Positions 44,149 through 52,400 of a stretch of DNA of 64,000 bases are shown here, piece after piece. The stretch is from Pseudogracilibacillus auburnensis (GTDB taxonomy: Bacteria > Bacillota > Bacilli > Bacillales > Amphibacillaceae): NCBI RefSeq assembly GCF_003201975.1, contig NZ_QJJQ01000009.1, positions 1-64,000 of the forward strand. The letters run 5' to 3'. Position 1 is the stretch's first letter. Each line of letters starts with the position of its first letter. The position numbers and the translations under genes were made by a program. Under the pieces are notes generated by a model. That model saw only the letters and a program-made list of their open reading frames with translations, made no database searches and was not told the origin of the DNA.

Positions 44149-46728
44149 TTACTTTCTTTTTAAATTGAAGGCTTTTGCGATTCCTTCAGCAGTCGCTTTC
44201 CCTAATTTATTTATATAACTTTGTTGTTTTAATTTTTCTGAATCACTCTTTGAATCTATAAATAAATATTCTATAAGTATTGCTGGCATGTTTGTGTTTC
44301 TCAATACACTAAAATCAGCTGTCTTTTTGCCCCTATCTCTTTCGCCAGCCTCTTTTGCTACATTTTCATGAACTATATCCTGATATTTTTTTGATTGATT
44401 GGAATTATTAGTAGGGTGAACATAGCTTTCAAAGCCAGTGCCCCCTCCAGCGTTAATATGAGCGCTTAAAAAGTAATCAGCCTTCCAGCTATTCGCCATT
44501 TTAGCCCTATCTTCCAACGTAATAAAGGTGTCATTTGTCCTAGACAATCTAACTTCAACATTAGAATAATTATTTATTAAATAATCTGCAATACTTTTCG
44601 AGATGGCTAATGTTAAATCTTTTTCTCTTAGACCGTTTCCAGTTGCACCAGAGTCATTTCCGCCGTGACCAGGATCAATGAATATTTTTACGTTTTTCTC
44701 GACTGAGTCGTGAACACTACTTTTTCGAACATACCCAATCCGATCAGAAAAGATAATTCGCCACCAGTTCCCGTAATCTGTGGCAATTGGAAAAGTTGCA
44801 CCTTTATCTATGGTCCCAAAAGGGACTAACTTGCCTGATGTATTATCATACACTGTTGCTGCTTCTAAGGCAGTAAATGTACGTGATTGGTTTTTATAGT
44901 TTTTATTCAAGTTTTTTATACTACTTCCAGATGTGACAGAAGTGTCAGATTTTCTAACATATCCATATATATCGCCAAACTGGATACGATGCCAGTTTCC
45001 ATAATCGCTTACTCTTGGATAGATTTGTCCTTTTTTTAACTCTCCAACTTTTTTAAGTGATCCACTTCGGTTATCATAAATAGGAATATTTCCTTCAGCT
45101 TTAAAGTATTTATCACTTTTAATGAACTCCGATTCTACGTCACTTTTTCGAACGTATCCTACACGATCAGAAAAAACGATTCGCCACCAGTTCCCATAAT
45201 CTGTGGCAATCGGAAAGGTTGCGCCTTTATCTATGGTTCCAAAAGGTACTAATTTGCCTGATGTATTATCATACACTGTCGCTGTTTCTAAGGCAGTAAA
45301 TGTACGTGATTGATTTGTATAGTTTTTATTCAAGTTTTTTATACTACTTCCAGATGCAACAGAAGTGTCAGATTTTCTAACATATCCATATATATCGCCA
45401 AACTGGATACGGTGCCAGTTTCCGTAGTCACTTACTCGGGGATAGATTTGGCCTTTTTTCAACTCTCCAACTTTTTTTAGTGATCCACTTCGATTATCAT
45501 AAATAGGAATATTTCCTTCAGCCCTAAAATACTTATCACTTTTTAGGAACTCTGAGTCTACGTCACTTTTTCGAACGTATCCTACACGATCAGAAAAAAC
45601 GATTCGCCACCAGTTCCCATAATCTGTAGCAATTGGATAGGACTGTCCTTTATCAATAACACCATAAGGGACTAGGCTACCAGACGTATTATCATATATA
45701 ACAACATCCTTTAATGCTTTGAATGAACGAGACTGATTTTTATAGGCACTATTTTTATTTTTCAGGATTGAACCATTATCAGGAATCGTATCTGCCTTTC
45801 GTACATAGCCATAAATGTTACCATATTGTATTCGATGCCAGTTTCCGTAATCACTTACTCTTGGATATACTTGATTTTTTTTAAGTTTTCCTATTGGTTT
45901 TAAAGGACCTCCACCTCGATTATCATAGACAACCAAATCATCTTTTGTTACTTTAAAATAATTCGTAGATACACCTTTCCATGGATCGGCTGAAGAGGTC
46001 GTAGCTCTTTGTAATGTGCTAAAAGACGTAGTAGCTCTAACTGGCTGTTTATGGTTTTCATTATCAATTTGTTCAGTATTCTTTTGAGCGTTTTGATTGA
46101 TCTCATCATTTAAAGAATCGGATAAATCGTCTGCTTCGTATTCATTACCTGTGAGATCACTAGAATCTTCTACCAGTTCATCATCTTGATTTTGAACTAC
46201 TTCCTCTACTTCTTCAGTTGGAATATTAGGAATCTCCAATTCAACTTCACTGTCTGTTTCCTTATCCTCATTTATTATGACGTACTTCAAATTACCTATA
46301 TAAATAAATGTAATTCCTAATTCATCTTTAAAAACGGGATAAGATATTTCTTTATTAATTAGAAGCTGGACCCTGTCAAAGGTCTCTGTTGAATATACCT
46401 TTGTGTCTTTGGAAAGGGTTTGCTCCATTCCGTCTATTGTATTAATATAAATAAATTCGAGTGAACTTGAATGGTTATTAACCTCTTCGACTGAACTAAA
46501 TGGGATTGTAATGTCTCCATTGGAAAATTGTATACGAACTACACTGTCCTCTAATTTCCCATAAAGATATGTACCTTCTACTATAGTTATACCTTCATCT
46601 AAATCTATTGTTTCTGTCACTTGTAACAAATGATAGGAATCGGGCTCATTTGCATAAGATATTTTGGGAGAGAGACAAAAAACTAAAAATAGAGCAATTG
46701 TCGAAAAAAGGATGTTTTTTAATTTCAA
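44149..46728 (-). CDS. Modular secreted N-acetylmuramoyl-L-alanine amidase with SH3-like repeats
   Basis: An 859-residue exported hydrolase. Signal peptide (about 1-26), the same N-terminal domain as the glucosaminidase at 33087 (LDEGITIVEGTYLYGKL), an acidic linker, six alternating A/B SH3-like modules, and a C-terminal Amidase_3 domain (about 680-859). Zinc ligands are seen in FIDPGHGGNDSG, REKDLT and LSAHINAGG, and the catalytic Glu in AILIEYLFID. It should cut the bond between MurNAc and the stem peptide. TTG 46728 with AAAGGTGAT gives a short signal peptide; GTG 46773 behind a perfect AAGGAGGTGA further up is an alternative. Confidence 0.88.
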   Translation of the reverse strand: MKLKNILFSTIALFLVFCLSPKISYANEPDSYHLLQVTETIDLDEGITIVEGTYLYGKLEDSVVRIQFSNGDITIPFSSVEEVNNHSSSLEFIYINTIDGMEQTLSKDTKVYSTETFDRVQLLINKEISYPVFKDELGITFIYIGNLKYVIINEDKETDSEVELEIPNIPTEEVEEVVQNQDDELVEDSSDLTGNEYEADDLSDSLNDEINQNAQKNTEQIDNENHKQPVRATTSFSTLQRATTSSADPWKGVSTNYFKVTKDDLVVYDNRGGGPLKPIGKLKKNQVYPRVSDYGNWHRIQYGNIYGYVRKADTIPDNGSILKNKNSAYKNQSRSFKALKDVVIYDNTSGSLVPYGVIDKGQSYPIATDYGNWWRIVFSDRVGYVRKSDVDSEFLKSDKYFRAEGNIPIYDNRSGSLKKVGELKKGQIYPRVSDYGNWHRIQFGDIYGYVRKSDTSVASGSSIKNLNKNYTNQSRTFTALETATVYDNTSGKLVPFGTIDKGATFPIATDYGNWWRIVFSDRVGYVRKSDVESEFIKSDKYFKAEGNIPIYDNRSGSLKKVGELKKGQIYPRVSDYGNWHRIQFGDIYGYVRKSDTSVTSGSSIKNLNKNYKNQSRTFTALEAATVYDNTSGKLVPFGTIDKGATFPIATDYGNWWRIIFSDRIGYVRKSSVHDSVEKNVKIFIDPGHGGNDSGATGNGLREKDLTLAISKSIADYLINNYSNVEVRLSRTNDTFITLEDRAKMANSWKADYFLSAHINAGGGTGFESYVHPTNNSNQSKKYQDIVHENVAKEAGERDRGKKTADFSVLRNTNMPAILIEYLFIDSKSDSEKLKQQSYINKLGKATAEGIAKAFNLKRK
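44741..46000 (-). repeat. 423-bp tandem repeats coding the paired SH3-like modules
   Basis: The same landmark (CGATCAGAAAA...CGCCACCAG) recurs at 44741, 45164 and 45587, a period of 423 bases or 141 residues. The two copies nearest the amidase end are almost identical, indicating recent duplication or gene conversion. Confidence 0.8.
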
Positions 46729-46773
46729 GTTTATATCACCTTTTTCTCTTAAACCTATGTTATTTTCTACCAC

Positions 46774-47156
46774 TCTCTTATTTTCACCTCCTTACAAAAG
46801 ATCGATTAGTAAAGGCCTACTTATTCGACTAGTTCATTTGGTTCAAGATTCTTTATACCTATTATTAGATTTACATTTAAAGTAGTAAATAAGTTTGAAG
46901 CCTTATTATCTATTTTAGTGTAATATAGTGATTTTGTCGAATAATTTCTCATGCATTTTAATAGTATTAGCCTTATTTATATAATCGGCAAAACGAATGA
47001 AAAAGTGTTGAAAAGTAGCAAAAATAGTACTAAATGAATCAGTCATGTTGTGACAGTTGATCCGACAATTTGTAAATATTTTTAAATTCTTTATCAAAGG
47101 ATGCCACTTTTCGTGATCGAGTTTCGATTATAGTGGTGAAAGCGGGGTGATAACTG
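46774..47156. other. Divergent intergenic region
   Basis: Separates the minus-strand amidase from the plus-strand DUF1659 gene. A perfect Shine-Dalgarno for the minus strand sits at about 46785-46794. No other feature could be supported. Confidence 0.4.
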
Positions 47157-47381
47157 ATGGCAACAAGTACATTGATGAAATCCCAAGTGCGTCTCGTTTT
47201 GGAAAATGGAAAACATTCTACAAGTGGAAACCCTATTTTCAAAACGAAATCATTTAATAACGTAAAAACAGACGCAAGCCCAACCCAGTTGTTTGCAGTA
47301 GCTACAGCACTAGCTAATCTACAAACACTTCCACTTCATAGTGTCGAGCGATTCGACCACTCTGAGATTGAGGGGCAATAA
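47157..47381 (+). CDS. DUF1659 family protein
   Basis: A 74-residue soluble protein. MATSTLMKSQVRLVLENGKH, GNPIFKTKSFNNVKTDASPTQ and LPLHSVERFD match the DUF1659 family, common in Bacillaceae. Function is not known. It is the first of three small genes (DUF1659, DUF2922, YvrJ) that usually travel together. Confidence 0.85.
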   Translation: MATSTLMKSQVRLVLENGKHSTSGNPIFKTKSFNNVKTDASPTQLFAVATALANLQTLPLHSVERFDHSEIEGQ

Positions 47382-47496
47382 AGGTTTCTCCATTATGGAG
47401 GGATACGAGGGAGAAAAATTAAGTGAGGAAGTTGATGTAGGATGGGGGAAGCATCCTTCATGACATTCGGAAAATTGCAGGAGAGGAGGGGACAAA

Positions 47497-47715
47497 GTGA
47501 AAAAATTAGAATTACTATTTGAAAATGAAGAAGGAAAAACCGTCACATATTCATTGGATAGTCCAGTAGATCCAGCAGATGAAGTTGCAATAAACACGGC
47601 AATGGATGAAATTATCGCACAAAATGTTTTCGATTCTACTGGTGGAAATATTGTTGCCAAAAAAGGAGCTCGTATCGTTGAACGTGTAGTAACCGACATT
47701 GATATCGGAATGTAA
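47497..47715 (+). CDS. DUF2922 family protein
   Basis: A 72-residue protein: KKLELLFENEEGKTVTYSLD, then a helix VDPADEVAINTAMDEIIAQN and a beta end KKGARIVERVVTDIDIG. This is the DUF2922 family. GTG 47497 lies behind GGAGGGG. A terminator follows. Function unknown. Confidence 0.85.
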   Translation: MKKLELLFENEEGKTVTYSLDSPVDPADEVAINTAMDEIIAQNVFDSTGGNIVAKKGARIVERVVTDIDIGM

Positions 47716-47744
47716 TGATGAAAGTGAAATGGAAGGAAGATAAC

Positions 47745-47779
47745 GAGACCAGTGGTGCAAATCTCTGGTCTCTTTTTTT
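47745..47779 (+). terminator. Terminator after the DUF2922 gene
   Basis: Perfect stem GAGACCAG (47745-47752) / CTGGTCTC (47765-47772) followed by seven T. Confidence 0.85.
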
Positions 47780-47978
47780 ACAAGCTAGGAACTTTTTTAG
47801 TAAAGGCTCTAAGAAAATGGATTGGAAGTTAATCTAGTGCTGGGTAGTTAAGTAATTTTGTGAATTTGCCGGAATCAAACTTAGCACCTAATAAATTGCG
47901 TTACCTTTTAAGTAGGGGCAGTTTTAGTAGAAGTTCCTTAAAAAAGTATCCCGAACCGATGGTAAGGAGGCGACTTTA

Positions 47979-48113
47979 ATGGAAACCTGGGTAACGTTTA
48001 TCACCGAGCTAAGTTTTCCGATCGCGATAACGTTCTATTTGTTGCACCGTATTGAAGGAAAGCTAGATGTGTTGAACGAATCAATCCGGATATTGCCAGA
48101 GAAAATGAAATAA
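47979..48113 (+). CDS. YvrJ-family small membrane protein
   Basis: A 44-residue peptide, METWVTFITELSFPIAITFY at the start, one hydrophobic helix, then LLHRIEGKLDVLNESI and a short ILPEKMK end. This is the YvrJ family (PF12841). The Shine-Dalgarno AAGGAGGCGA is ideal. YvrJ genes lie beside DUF1659 and DUF2922 genes in many Bacillaceae, and the peptide looks holin- or coil-anchored, but no function is proven. Confidence 0.85.
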   Translation: METWVTFITELSFPIAITFYLLHRIEGKLDVLNESIRILPEKMK

Positions 48114-48130
48114 TATTGTATAATGATTGA

Positions 48131-48158
48131 GCTCCTCTTAGGGAAAGGGGAGTTTATT
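48131..48158 (+). terminator. Terminator after the YvrJ gene
   Basis: Stem GCTCCTCTT (48131-48139) / AAGGGGAGT (48145-48153) with G-T pairs, 5-base loop and TTATTT tail. Confidence 0.55.
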
Positions 48159-48533
48159 TGATGTTGCCTTAAAACGTAATTTTGGAAAGTGTGCATACAT
48201 ATAGTCGGAAAAATAGTTTTCTAAAGCTGATTCTTTTCATATCAATTTTCTTTTACCTATTTTAGTGCCTATAGCATTGCATAATAATTTGAAATCAATA
48301 TATTGAGCTCGTAAATTTTTGTCATATGAAGAACTAGCCCCATAGAGTCTCCGGTTATTATCAGTTTTTTTGAGAGTAATTACATAAATGGTTACTATTC
48401 ATTTTCTTTGTGGTCATCTTGGATAAACATAGGAAGTAAAACAGTATGATGTGAATGCTCGGTAGTAAGGAACCAAGGGATTATATGCTTTATAAATATC
48501 AATTGAATTTTTAAATTAAATGTTGTATGATAA

Positions 48534-48547
48534 TTTTAACGCTTTCA
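48534..48547 (+). promoter_or_regulatory. Possible cre-like box
   Basis: TTTTAACGCTTTCA fits the CcpA cre consensus at 12 of 14 positions. It lies just upstream of the first GATCGATC operator. Confidence 0.3.
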
Positions 48548-48550
48548 CAG

Positions 48551-48675
48551 TTAGATCGATCTAAAAACTCAATTATTTTTGCTAATGGCCGAAAGAACGT
48601 TTTCTAAAAGTAGATCGATTTACTTGAAAAAGATATAACTTTAAATTTTACGCACTAAAAATTAGATCGATCCAA
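48551..48675. promoter_or_regulatory. Three palindromic operators centred on GATCGATC
   Basis: TTAGATCGATCTAA (48551-48564, perfect palindrome), AGTAGATCGATTTACT (48609-48624, one mismatch) and TTAGATCGATCCAA (48662-48675, one mismatch). The centres are 59 and 52 bases apart, close to whole helical turns, and the last is 22 bases before the gene start. This is a strong picture of a repressor/activator array that could form a loop. The cognate regulator is not evident. Confidence 0.75.
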
Positions 48676-48697
48676 AATCAACTGAGGAGGAATTAGT

Positions 48698-49534
48698 GTG
48701 ACACAACAATTTTCATTAGCTTATTTGACAGTGGTGAATACTCCACCGCCAGAGATGACGTATATGGCAGCTCGTGCAGGGTATGACTTTGTCAGTCTTC
48801 GCCCAATTTATATGGGATTGCCTGGCGAACCAAATTTTTCATTGGCGCAAAATAGCCAGCTTTTGAAAGAAACGAAACAAGCATTGAAAGACACAGGCTT
48901 AAAATTATTAGATATTGAACTTGCTAGAATTGCAGATGGAGTTGACCCGAAACAATATGAGCCAGAGCTTGAAGTTGCAGCAGAACTTGGTGGAAAGCAT
49001 GTGTTGAGTAGTATTTGGACGGATGATCGCGCATATTATATCGAGCAATTTGCTAAGCTTTGCGAATTGGCTGATCAGTACGGATTAACGGTAGAACTTG
49101 AATTTGTTCCAATTGCAAGCGTTTCAAATCTAGCAGGTGTGGTTGATGTGTTAAGTACTGTAGATAAAAAGAACGCTGGGCTTATGATTGATATTCATCA
49201 TTTCCACCGATCACATGATACAATTGACGAGTTACAAAAGGTACCAAAAGATTGGTTCCGTTTTGTTCATCTATGTGATGCTCCAGGCGTTATTCCGACA
49301 GATCATGACGAGATGATCCGCATCGTTCGAGAGGCTCGTTCATACGTTGGTGAAGGCGGTATCGATGTAGCGGGCATCGTAAATACGATTCCACAGGTCC
49401 CTTATTCGATTGAACTACCAAATAAACAACAGTCCGATTTACTTGGGTATGAAGAATTTGCTCGTCGATGCCTAGTAACTGCAAAAGAATATTTTGCAAA
49501 ACATCCAAGAAATAAAGAAAAAGTGAATTGCTAA
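48698..49534 (+). CDS. Sugar phosphate isomerase/epimerase-family TIM barrel (possible dehydroshikimate dehydratase)
   Basis: A 278-residue AP-endonuclease-2-like TIM barrel. Metal-ligand pattern: ELEFVP (Glu), MIDIHHFHRS (Asp, His), FVHLCDAPG (His) and YSIELPN (Glu). GTG 48698 follows TGAGGAGG. The next gene is a type I 3-dehydroquinase, whose product 3-dehydroshikimate is the substrate of QuiC/AsbF-type dehydratases of this same fold; so a role in quinate/shikimate breakdown to protocatechuate is possible. A sugar isomerase remains the alternative. Confidence 0.7.
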   Translation: MTQQFSLAYLTVVNTPPPEMTYMAARAGYDFVSLRPIYMGLPGEPNFSLAQNSQLLKETKQALKDTGLKLLDIELARIADGVDPKQYEPELEVAAELGGKHVLSSIWTDDRAYYIEQFAKLCELADQYGLTVELEFVPIASVSNLAGVVDVLSTVDKKNAGLMIDIHHFHRSHDTIDELQKVPKDWFRFVHLCDAPGVIPTDHDEMIRIVREARSYVGEGGIDVAGIVNTIPQVPYSIELPNKQQSDLLGYEEFARRCLVTAKEYFAKHPRNKEKVNC

Positions 49535-49597
49535 TTCAAATGATGATTGCAATGGTATACTATTTTAAGAAAGAAAGACGAAACGGAGTGTAGTATA

Positions 49598-50356
49598 ATG
49601 ACAACGGATATATTTGAAAATAAAAAAGCACCATATATTTGTACACCTTTAACGGGAAAAACAAAAGTAGAAGTGTTGGATCAACTAGAAAAAATCCTTC
49701 CACAAACACCAGATTTAATCGAATGGCGTGCAGACTTTTTAACAGATTTAGCGGATGTAGAACTTGTTTTAGCACTTGTTGCAGAGATTAAGAATACAAC
49801 GGATATTCCACTTTTATTTACAATTCGTGCAGCACATGAAGGCGGAGAGGAAATTTCGTTAACTGAAGATGAAAAGGTACATTTAATTAGTGAAGTTTGC
49901 CGCAAAACAAAAGTAGATTTTGTTGACTATGAAACATCAAATGAAGAAAAATTTGTAAAAGCAATACGGTCAGTATCGAAAGAAAATGGAAAACAATTAA
50001 TTTTATCGTATCATAATTTTACTTTCACACCTGATAATGAAGAAATTGTCAAACGTGCAAAACTAGCAGAACAGCATGGAGCAGATATTGCCAAATTTGC
50101 GGTTATGCCTAAGACACAGGAAGATGTGCTTCGTTTACTAGAAGTGACAAAAACAATTGACGATTTACTCGATGTGCCAGTCGTTACAATGTCAATGGGT
50201 GATATTGGTGGTTTAAGTAGAATCGTTGGTTGGGCATACGGCTCCATCATCACATTTGGAGTTGGAGTAGAACTTTCGGCTCCAGGTCAAATACCAGTTA
50301 AAAAATTACGTGAAACAATTAAATTAACTCAGGAATTAGTTCCGAGTTGGGAATAA
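49598..50356 (+). CDS. aroD: Type I 3-dehydroquinate dehydratase AroD
   Basis: A 252-residue class I dehydroquinase that forms a Schiff base with 3-dehydroquinate. Signature residues: Glu in LIEWRADF (about residue 46), His in ILSYHNFTFT (about 143) and the Schiff-base Lys in IAKFAVMPKT (about 170), then MSMGDIGGLSRIVG. ATG 49598 with CGGAGTG is used rather than an earlier in-frame start without a site. It sits 63 bases after the TIM-barrel gene and shares its operator-controlled promoter, which suggests a catabolic rather than biosynthetic role. Confidence 0.9.
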   Translation: MTTDIFENKKAPYICTPLTGKTKVEVLDQLEKILPQTPDLIEWRADFLTDLADVELVLALVAEIKNTTDIPLLFTIRAAHEGGEEISLTEDEKVHLISEVCRKTKVDFVDYETSNEEKFVKAIRSVSKENGKQLILSYHNFTFTPDNEEIVKRAKLAEQHGADIAKFAVMPKTQEDVLRLLEVTKTIDDLLDVPVVTMSMGDIGGLSRIVGWAYGSIITFGVGVELSAPGQIPVKKLRETIKLTQELVPSWE

Positions 50357-50388
50357 GTTAATAAAAAGTTCATTCGTAGCTGAACGCT

Positions 50389-50416
50389 AGAGGGCAGGGA
50401 TTCTTGTCCTCTTTTT
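50389..50416 (+). terminator. Terminator after aroD
   Basis: Stem AGAGGGCA (50389-50396) / TGTCCTCT (50405-50412), one G-T pair, then T run. Confidence 0.75.
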
Positions 50417-50509
50417 GTATATAAGATTAAGCATGCTTCATGATATGATGAGGAACGCAATAAGATTGACGAGTATGCACACCTAATGCAATGCGGAACT
50501 TCTTCATCA

Positions 50510-50631
50510 AAGTGCTGAAACTTTGGGCAAAGTGCGTAAACTTGCGAGTGAAGTGCTGAAATTTCGGGCAAAGTGCGTAAACTTTCGAGTAAAGTGCTGA
50601 AATTTCATCCAAAGTGCGTAAATCTTCCATT
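50510..50631 (+). repeat. Three tandem 41-bp repeats built of two alternating half-units
   Basis: Half-unit A starts AAGTGCTGAAA (50510, 50551, 50592) and half-unit B starts AAGTGCGTAAA (50530, 50571, 50612). Copies diverge in the 8-9 bases between. The array lies between the aroD terminator and the thioesterase gene and has no coding potential. The pattern is not CRISPR: units are too short and the 'spacers' are related. Confidence 0.85.
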
Positions 50632-50651
50632 AAAAAAGAAAGGATGGTCTT

Positions 50652-51056
50652 ATGAACGAAAACTGTGAGAATACAATGGGGTATAACCCGTACTGGAACC
50701 ATATTGGACTGAAGGAGATTGAGTTGGCAAATGGTCATTCTGTACTTGAATTGCCGATTATCCATGAAATAACGCAAAGTAGAAAAACGGTTCATGGTGG
50801 GGTAATTGCAAGTTTAGTAGATGCGGCGGTTGGATCTGCCTTACGTTCACGAGTTGAAAAAGGACGTGGTGGGGTTACCGTTGATTTAAAGGTGAATTAT
50901 TTAAGACCAGCAGTTGGAGAAAAATTGGTCGCAAAAGGGCGGATTGTTAAGCTAGGAAAATCAATAGTCGTCGGAGAAGCGGTTATTGAAAATGATGAAG
51001 GCAAAGAGGTTGCAATTGGCATTGCAACATATATGATGAAAGAAAAGGATGTATAA
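50652..51056 (+). CDS. PaaI-type hotdog thioesterase
   Basis: A 134-residue single-hotdog protein. HGGVIASLVDAAVGSAL holds the PaaI/4HBT-type catalytic motif, followed by GVTVDLKVNYLRPA and a final IGIATYMM strand. It should hydrolyse an acyl-CoA, often of aromatic or medium-chain acids. AAAGGATGG precedes the ATG. It lies apart from the aroD unit, behind the tandem repeats; its substrate is not known. Confidence 0.85.
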   Translation: MNENCENTMGYNPYWNHIGLKEIELANGHSVLELPIIHEITQSRKTVHGGVIASLVDAAVGSALRSRVEKGRGGVTVDLKVNYLRPAVGEKLVAKGRIVKLGKSIVVGEAVIENDEGKEVAIGIATYMMKEKDV

Positions 51057-51126
51057 AAAATCTTGTCTATAAAGACTTGGTTGCAAAAAAGTGGGAAATA
51101 AAAATGTAATAGAGAGAAGGGATACA

Positions 51127-52068
51127 ATGAAGGAAAAAGTGACTATTCGCAGTACAGATTTATATGTCAATCCAATTGGTCTTGGAACGAATGCAGTTGG
51201 GGGACAAAGACTTTATCCAAATATAAAGGATGAAGCAGGCAGGGCATTTTTGCTGACAGCGATTGAAAATGATGTCAACTTTTGGGATACCGCTTTTAGT
51301 TATGGACCAAAACGCTCAGAAGAAATTATTGGGGAAGTGCTTGCAGAAACGAAGCAACGTAAAAATATCGTCATTGCAACGAAGGCCGCACATACTTATG
51401 TGGACGGAAACACTATTTTCGATAATTCACCAGCATTTTTAAAGCAAGCAGTAGAAGAAAGCCTGAAAAGATTGCAAACGGACTATATTGATCTATTTTA
51501 CATCCATTACCCGGATGAAAAAACACCGAAATACGAGGCAGTTGGTGCATTACAAGAATTAAAGGAAAAAGGGATCATTCGTGCGATCGGAGTGTCGAAC
51601 TTTTCACTTGAACAATTAAAAGAAGCGAATCGGGATGGTTATGTGAATGTCGTTCAAGGGGAGTATAATTTAATAAAACGAGAGGCCGAAAATGATTATT
51701 TCCCATATACGTTGGACAATAATATTTCCTTTGTCCCTTATTTTCCTTTTGCTTCTGGGTTATTGGCTGGTAAATATACGGCAGAAACAACATTTGCAAA
51801 AGGAGATTTACGAGCGAAACAAGCACATTTTCAAGGAGAAACTTTCCAACAACATTTACAAAATGTTGACAAACTACGCCAAATAGCTACGAGTAAAGGT
51901 GTGGAAATTGCTCATCTTGTGCTAGCTTGGTATTTAACGCAAGATGCGATTGATGCTGTAATACCTGGTGCCAAACGTAGTGATCAAGTGTTAAGCAATT
52001 TACAGGCATTAAACGTTAAGTTAACAGAAAAAGAGATAAATGATATCGATCAGATATTTGTTTATTAA
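51127..52068 (+). CDS. Aldo/keto reductase
   Basis: A 313-residue (beta/alpha)8 NADPH-dependent oxidoreductase. The catalytic tetrad is visible: Asp and Tyr in VNFWDTAFSYGP (about 50-55), Lys in IATKAA (about 82) and His in FYIHYPDE (about 125). GVSNFSLEQLKEA and IPGAKRSDQVLSNL mark the cofactor site. ATG 51127 follows AGAAGGG; a longer frame lacks a site. A terminator follows the stop. Substrate unknown. Confidence 0.9.
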   Translation: MKEKVTIRSTDLYVNPIGLGTNAVGGQRLYPNIKDEAGRAFLLTAIENDVNFWDTAFSYGPKRSEEIIGEVLAETKQRKNIVIATKAAHTYVDGNTIFDNSPAFLKQAVEESLKRLQTDYIDLFYIHYPDEKTPKYEAVGALQELKEKGIIRAIGVSNFSLEQLKEANRDGYVNVVQGEYNLIKREAENDYFPYTLDNNISFVPYFPFASGLLAGKYTAETTFAKGDLRAKQAHFQGETFQQHLQNVDKLRQIATSKGVEIAHLVLAWYLTQDAIDAVIPGAKRSDQVLSNLQALNVKLTEKEINDIDQIFVY

Positions 52069-52073
52069 AGTTA

Positions 52074-52112
52074 AAAAAGATGTTCCCTCTATTTTTGAAG
52101 GAACATCTTTTT
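52074..52112 (+). terminator. Terminator after the aldo/keto reductase gene
   Basis: Perfect stem AAAAAGATGTTCC / GGAACATCTTTTT (52074-52086 and 52100-52112). Confidence 0.9.
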
Positions 52113-52130
52113 AATTTAGGTGCTGTTAGA

Positions 52131-52148
52131 TGTAAAAACGTTTTTACA
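52131..52148. promoter_or_regulatory. 18-bp perfect palindrome, LacI-type operator
   Basis: TGTAAAAACGTTTTTACA is a perfect palindrome with the central CG typical of LacI-family operators. It lies just upstream of the LacI gene's promoter and is a likely auxiliary operator. Confidence 0.7.
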
Positions 52149-52262
52149 GAAAATGAGGAATCGCGATCATCCTATCCCTTAAAATTTACGTAGGAAAATA
52201 TTAACAATGCCCATTTCATTCTATGATTCTTAAGAATATTTAATAATATGAAAAAAATTATG

Positions 52263-52291
52263 TTGAAAAATGTAATTTATTCTATTATAAT
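52263..52291 (+). promoter_or_regulatory. SigA promoter of the lacI-like/rbsK-like operon
   Basis: TTGAAA (52263-52268), 17-base spacer, consensus TATAAT (52286-52291). An operator begins only three bases after the -10 box, giving direct steric repression. Confidence 0.8.
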
Positions 52292-52294
52292 CAA

Positions 52295-52375
52295 TGTAAA
52301 CGTTTTTACAAAAAAGATCTTATTATATTTTATAAGGTGGTATTAACAAGGTTATAAACGATGTAAACGTTTATA
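52295..52375. promoter_or_regulatory. Two LacI/CcpA-type operators in the leader
   Basis: TGTAAACGTTTTTACA at 52295-52310 overlaps the transcription start, and TGTAAACGTTTATA at 52362-52375 lies in the leader before the LacI gene. Both share TGTAAACGTTT with the palindrome at 52131. They are either autoregulatory operators of the LacI protein or cre boxes; the position 13 base departs from the cre consensus. Confidence 0.65.
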
Positions 52376-52400
52376 TATAACAATGAAATTGGAGGTTCAA

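Noticed and set aside
44741-46000. Evenly spaced DNA repeats as a regulatory or CRISPR array
   Set aside because: They are the in-frame coding repeats of SH3-like modules.
50510-50631. Repeat array as a CRISPR
   Set aside because: Units are about 20/41 bases and the intervening segments are related to each other; no cas genes are near.
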